In this document: positions 6,181 through 8,756 of the stretch, piece after piece
Numbering within the stretch: the stretch's first letter is position 1
How the letters are laid out: the number at the start of each line of letters is the position of its first letter
Assembly (NCBI GenBank): GCA_003497135.1
Contig: DNKR01000053.1
Location: forward strand, 34,164 to 42,919
Direction of reading: 5' to 3'
Length of the DNA: 8,756 nt
Origin: Candidatus Uhrbacteria bacterium
GTDB taxonomy: Bacteria; Patescibacteriota; Patescibacteriia; UBA9934; UBA9568
Notes under the pieces: generated by a model
What the model was told of the DNA's origin: nothing
The model's input: the letters and a program-made list of their open reading frames with translations, nothing else
Databases searched by the model: none
Position numbers and translations under genes: made by a program

Positions 6181-6208
6181 AGTTCACAGGACAAAAACTT
6201 CACAGAAC
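6181..6208. repeat. 12-bp imperfect direct repeat upstream of dnaB
   Basis: AGTTCACAGGAC (6181-6192) and ACTTCACAGAAC (6197-6208) match at 10 of 12 bases with a 16-bp period. They lie 31 bp upstream of the dnaB -10. A regulatory direct repeat is possible, but chance is not excluded in AT-rich DNA. Confidence 0.3.
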
Positions 6209-6238
6209 CAACTTGTTTTCTTTGGCTGGTTTATGTAA

Positions 6239-6244
6239 TATAAC
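6239..6244 (+). promoter_or_regulatory. dnaB -10 element giving a leaderless start
   Basis: TATAAC (five of six consensus bases) is followed by exactly six bases and then the dnaB ATG, so transcription should start at the A of the ATG. This is the same geometry as murC. The -35 is weak (TTGTTT at 6213 with a long 20-bp spacer). Confidence 0.5.
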
Positions 6245-6250
6245 AACGCT

Positions 6251-7666
6251 ATGACAAACAAAGCAGAGCGGGTTCCCCCGCAAAATTTAGAAGCGGAACA
6301 ATCAGTGCTTGGAGCGATTTTGATTGATCCTGAATCAATAATCAAGGTTTCTGACATTATCCATCCGGATGATTTTTATTTGGAAAAGCACAAGCAAATT
6401 TACGATACAATTCTAGAACTATCAGAAAAAAACCAGCCGATTGACATGATCTCTGTAAGCAACAAGCTTGAAGAAAAGGGATCGCTTAAAGAGGCGGGGG
6501 GCAGATCTTATCTTGCTGATTTGACCAACGCAGTAACAACAGCCGCAAACATAAGCTCTCATGCGGAAATCGTGCGCAAAAAAGCGACTCTGCGCCGGCT
6601 TATGAACGCTGCGGGCGAAATCGGCGAACTCGCAGGGCACGAGGACGATGATGTTGACAAACTTCTCGATGAAGCAGAACAGCACCTTTTTGGAATCTCA
6701 CAATCATATCTAAAGCGAACTTTTGTACTAATCAAAAATGTTCTTCAAGAAGCGTTCGAGCGCATTGACGAACTGCATAGAGAACGCGGAAAACTTCGCG
6801 GAATTCCAACAGGTTATGTTGAACTTGATAATCTGCTCGGCGGATTGCAAAAATCAGATCTTGTTGTGTTGGCCGCCCGCCCATCTGTTGGAAAAACTTC
6901 GCTTGCTCTGGATATTGCGCGCAATGTCGGAGTGAAAGCAAAAATTCCTATTGCGCTTTTCTCGCTTGAAATGAGCAAGGAACAGCTTGTTGACCGTATG
7001 ATCAGCGCGGAAGCAAATGTTGACTTGTGGAAATTGCGCACAGGAAATTTATCTGACCGCGAAGACGACTTCCCTCGCATTGGCCACGCTCTCGGCGTGC
7101 TGTCAGAGGCGCCTATATACATAGACGACACACCCGGAAACACTGTTCTTCAGATCAGAACAAAAGCGCGGCGGCTTCATTCAGAACACGGGCTTGGGCT
7201 GATTATAATCGACTATCTTCAGCTTATGGAATCCAGAAAAAGCATTGATAACCGCGTGCAAGAAGTCGCGGAAATGACGCGCGCGCTAAAACAAGTCGCC
7301 CGCGAGCTCGATGTTCCTGTGCTTGCGCTCTCCCAGCTGTCGCGCGCAGTTGAAATGAGCAAGCCTGCTATTCCAAAACTGTCGCATTTGCGCGAATCAG
7401 GATCAATTGAGCAAGATGCTGATGTGGTTTTGTTCATCTACAGAAAAACAGCAGACAGAAGCTATGCTTATGAAGACATACCTATAGAAGAACGCAGCAT
7501 TGCAGAAATTCATATTGCAAAACATCGCAATGGCCCAACAGGAATGGTAAAACTGTTCTTTGACCAGCAAAGAGCATCGTTTAAAAATCTTGAGCAAAAG
7601 CCGGCAAAGCCGAATGCGCAAGTTCCGGCAAGCAACACACAACAAAATCAAAACGCTCCATTTTAA
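6251..7666 (+). CDS. dnaB: replicative DNA helicase DnaB
   Basis: Hexameric helicase that unwinds DNA ahead of the replication fork and recruits primase. Its 471 residues are full length. The N-terminal helical domain starts with PPQNLEAEQSVLGA (9-22), followed by a linker (about 110-180) and the RecA-like motor domain from RGIPTGYVELDNLLGGL (183-199). Walker A is ARPSVGKTS (209-217), Walker B is IIIDYLQL (318-325), then LALSQLSRAVE (358-368), HLRESGSIEQDADVV (379-393) and KHRNGPTG (424-431) with the likely trans-acting basic residues. There is no intein. The tail after about 448 is a Pro/Gln/Asn-rich, probably disordered extension. The ATG has no Shine-Dalgarno motif and lies at the predicted transcription start. 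ybaB follows after 19 bp and recR after that, all on the same strand, suggesting one transcript. Confidence 0.98.
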   Translation: MTNKAERVPPQNLEAEQSVLGAILIDPESIIKVSDIIHPDDFYLEKHKQIYDTILELSEKNQPIDMISVSNKLEEKGSLKEAGGRSYLADLTNAVTTAANISSHAEIVRKKATLRRLMNAAGEIGELAGHEDDDVDKLLDEAEQHLFGISQSYLKRTFVLIKNVLQEAFERIDELHRERGKLRGIPTGYVELDNLLGGLQKSDLVVLAARPSVGKTSLALDIARNVGVKAKIPIALFSLEMSKEQLVDRMISAEANVDLWKLRTGNLSDREDDFPRIGHALGVLSEAPIYIDDTPGNTVLQIRTKARRLHSEHGLGLIIIDYLQLMESRKSIDNRVQEVAEMTRALKQVARELDVPVLALSQLSRAVEMSKPAIPKLSHLRESGSIEQDADVVLFIYRKTADRSYAYEDIPIEERSIAEIHIAKHRNGPTGMVKLFFDQQRASFKNLEQKPAKPNAQVPASNTQQNQNAPF

Positions 7667-7685
7667 AAATAATCCAAAAAAATAT

Positions 7686-7991
7686 ATGTTTAACAAAATA
7701 AAAACAATCAAGGACGCAAGAAAACAGGCAAAAGGCCTACAAAACGCATTAAGCGATGTAACAGCAGAAGGTTCTGGCGGAAGCGGCGGAGCTGTAAGAA
7801 TAACTATTGATGGAAATCAGCGAGTGCTGGCTGTTCTAATAGACGATCGTGCTTTGCACGCTGACAAATCAAAACTGGAAGACGCGGTAAAAGACGCTGT
7901 AAACGACGCAATTAAAAATGTCCAGCGAAAAGCAGTAATGAAAATGAAAGATCTTGGCGGAATGGACGCGTTTAAGGGCCTTGGGCTGTAA
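7686..7991 (+). CDS. ybaB: YbaB/EbfC-family nucleoid-associated protein
   Basis: Small dimeric DNA-binding protein of the YbaB/EbfC family, 101 residues, the usual size. Visible parts: an N-terminal basic helix MFNKIKTIKDARKQAKGLQNA (1-21, shown in part by its Lys/Arg/Gln pattern), a Gly/Ser-rich turn (29-35), the beta-strand pair GAVRITIDGNQRVLAVLID (35-53), a charged helix (62-89) and a Gly/Met tail. I chose ATG 7686 because earlier in-frame starts lie inside dnaB and would add unrelated residues. No Shine-Dalgarno motif; the spacer to dnaB is 19 bp of AT-rich sequence. The ybaB-recR pair is a very common bacterial gene order, usually behind dnaX; here dnaB takes that place. Confidence 0.95.
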   Translation: MFNKIKTIKDARKQAKGLQNALSDVTAEGSGGSGGAVRITIDGNQRVLAVLIDDRALHADKSKLEDAVKDAVNDAIKNVQRKAVMKMKDLGGMDAFKGLGL

Positions 7992-8044
7992 CCGCTCTGT
8001 CATTCCCACAATAAATACTGGTTCGCAATGACGACTGCCTAATT

Positions 8045-8650
8045 ATGCGCAATTTCCCTGAACCAATTGCAAACCTCATGGCATCGCTGTCGCGGTTGCC
8101 CGGCGTTGGGCCAAAAACAGCCCTTCGCTATGTTTTTTTTCTTTTACACCAGTCAAAGGCAGAGCTGGAAACGCTGAAGCGCAATATTGACGCGCTGGCA
8201 AAAGAAATTAAAAATTGCGAAACATGCAACACATACACGCATGGCGAAAATGTTTGTTCAATATGCTCTGATTCAAAAAGAAATCCGTCTATTTTGTGCG
8301 TCGTTTCTGAATCAAGAGACATTGCGACAATTGAATCAGCGGGCGCGTACAATGGCAAGTTCTTTGTACTTGGCGGAGTTATCAATCCAATAGAAGGCAT
8401 GACGCCTGATCTTCTGCATACAAATAAACTGAAATTTCATTTGGAATCACGACCTGAAATCAGCGAGGTAATACTTGCTTTTAATCCTGACATTCAAGGC
8501 GAAACAACAATGATGTATTTATCAAATTTTCTAAAACCGCTGTCGCGCAAAATTACCCGACTCGCTCGCGGGCTCCCTCTCGGAGCTGACATTGAATTCG
8601 CGGACGAAATAACTCTTGGAAGCGCGATTTCAAATCGGAACGAGATGTAG
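8045..8650 (+). CDS. recR: recombination mediator protein RecR
   Basis: RecR works with RecO (and RecF) to load RecA on gapped single-stranded DNA. Its 201 residues match the family. In order: a helix-hairpin-helix segment SLSRLPGVGPKTALRY (14-29), a four-cysteine zinc finger (C58, C61, C71, C74), a Toprim domain starting ILCVVSESRD (83-92, acidic E89) with LGGVINPIEGMTPD (109-122), and the closing ARGLPLGADIEFADEITLG (174-192), which corresponds to the conserved Walker-like C-terminal region. The start at ATG 8045 places the helix-hairpin-helix at the usual distance. The stop is TAG, the only non-TAA stop among the intact genes. It lies 53 bp behind ybaB with no terminator in the gap. Confidence 0.96.
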   Translation: MRNFPEPIANLMASLSRLPGVGPKTALRYVFFLLHQSKAELETLKRNIDALAKEIKNCETCNTYTHGENVCSICSDSKRNPSILCVVSESRDIATIESAGAYNGKFFVLGGVINPIEGMTPDLLHTNKLKFHLESRPEISEVILAFNPDIQGETTMMYLSNFLKPLSRKITRLARGLPLGADIEFADEITLGSAISNRNEM

Positions 8651-8694
8651 CAACCTACCAAGGGCCAATTTTTCGCTAAAATTCATGGGGCCGG

Positions 8695-8749
8695 ACCGCC
8701 AAATGACTTGTAGAGGCGAACTGCTGTTTGCCTCTACTTGTTTGGCGGT
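8695..8749. repeat. nested inverted repeat downstream of recR
   Basis: The outer stem is ACCGCCAAA (8695-8703) with TTTGGCGGT (8741-8749), 9 bp perfect. The inner stem is GTAGAGGC (8710-8717) with GCCTCTAC (8730-8737), 8 bp perfect, closing a 12-nt loop. Between the stems are 6 and 3 unpaired bases. No T-tract follows within the window on either strand. The rest of the 106 bp after recR holds only a weak AATTTT/AAAATT hairpin (8667-8683) and no gene. The role is unknown: a structured RNA, a dispersed repeat or a bidirectional transcription barrier are all possible. The window ends here, so the flank is not visible. Confidence 0.7.
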
Positions 8750-8756
8750 TAGACCA

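Noticed and set aside
7560..7685. N-terminal extension of YbaB into dnaB
   Set aside because: The added residues do not resemble YbaB, the overlap with dnaB would be long, and ATG 7686 gives the standard 101 residues.
7999..8032. GTCATT...AATGAC inverted repeat between ybaB and recR
   Set aside because: Only six paired bases around a 22-nt loop; too weak to call a hairpin or a mini-repeat from this window alone.
8685..8756. attC-like integron site (GTTAGAC at 8748-8754 fits GTTRRRY)
   Set aside because: The left side lacks the matching RYYYAAC box (it reads GGGGCCGG before the stem), and no integrase or cassette array is visible.
8685..8756. tRNA, tmRNA or SRP RNA at the window end
   Set aside because: The terminal CCA and GC-rich 5' end are suggestive, but there is no T-arm, no tmRNA 5' consensus and no SRP GGAAGGA-type tip.

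Overview
The window looks like chromosomal DNA from a small-genome bacterium, most plausibly a member of the Candidate Phyla Radiation (Patescibacteria, perhaps Parcubacteria-like). This is inference. It rests on compact, divergent housekeeping proteins, short AT-rich spacers, the absence of any Shine-Dalgarno motif at the start codons, stops that are TAA or TAG only (no TGA among nine intact genes), and AT-rich octamer arrays between genes. No rRNA or tRNA gene is visible to place it more precisely.

Left part (1-3990). murC (peptidoglycan precursor synthesis, minus strand) is divergent from glyA (serine hydroxymethyltransferase). Only 39 bp separate them, and two opposed -10 elements overlap there. 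glyA is followed on the plus strand by a small TrpR/YerC-type DNA-binding protein and folD. glyA and folD make and use 5,10-methylene-tetrahydrofolate. The regulator gene between them has a near-identical 26-bp palindrome on each side (2675-2700 and 3059-3084), both centred on CTAG. This looks like a local one-carbon regulatory unit. FolD lacks the usual glycine-rich NADP motif.

Middle part (3970-4911). This AT-rich accessory stretch is punctuated by three arrays of an octamer (TTNNTAAG in the sense of the gene they terminate). The arrays overlap the stop codons of folD, an unknown four-helix membrane protein and an amino-acid permease. The first two arrays face each other and end in perfect 11-bp inverted repeats. 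These bracket a four-helix-bundle (23S rRNA IVP/S23-like) gene that is interrupted by one in-frame TGA. The unit resembles a small decaying mobile or IVS-like element and is one of the two most interesting features here.

Right part (4899-8756). The permease (minus strand, GTG start, strong extended -10) is divergent from a replication/recombination group: dnaB helicase, ybaB/ebfC nucleoid protein and recR. The 185-bp spacer holds both promoters, a short hairpin and a direct repeat. The dnaB promoter is placed so that the transcript would begin at the ATG. After recR, the last 106 bp contain no gene but do contain a large nested inverted repeat of unknown role.
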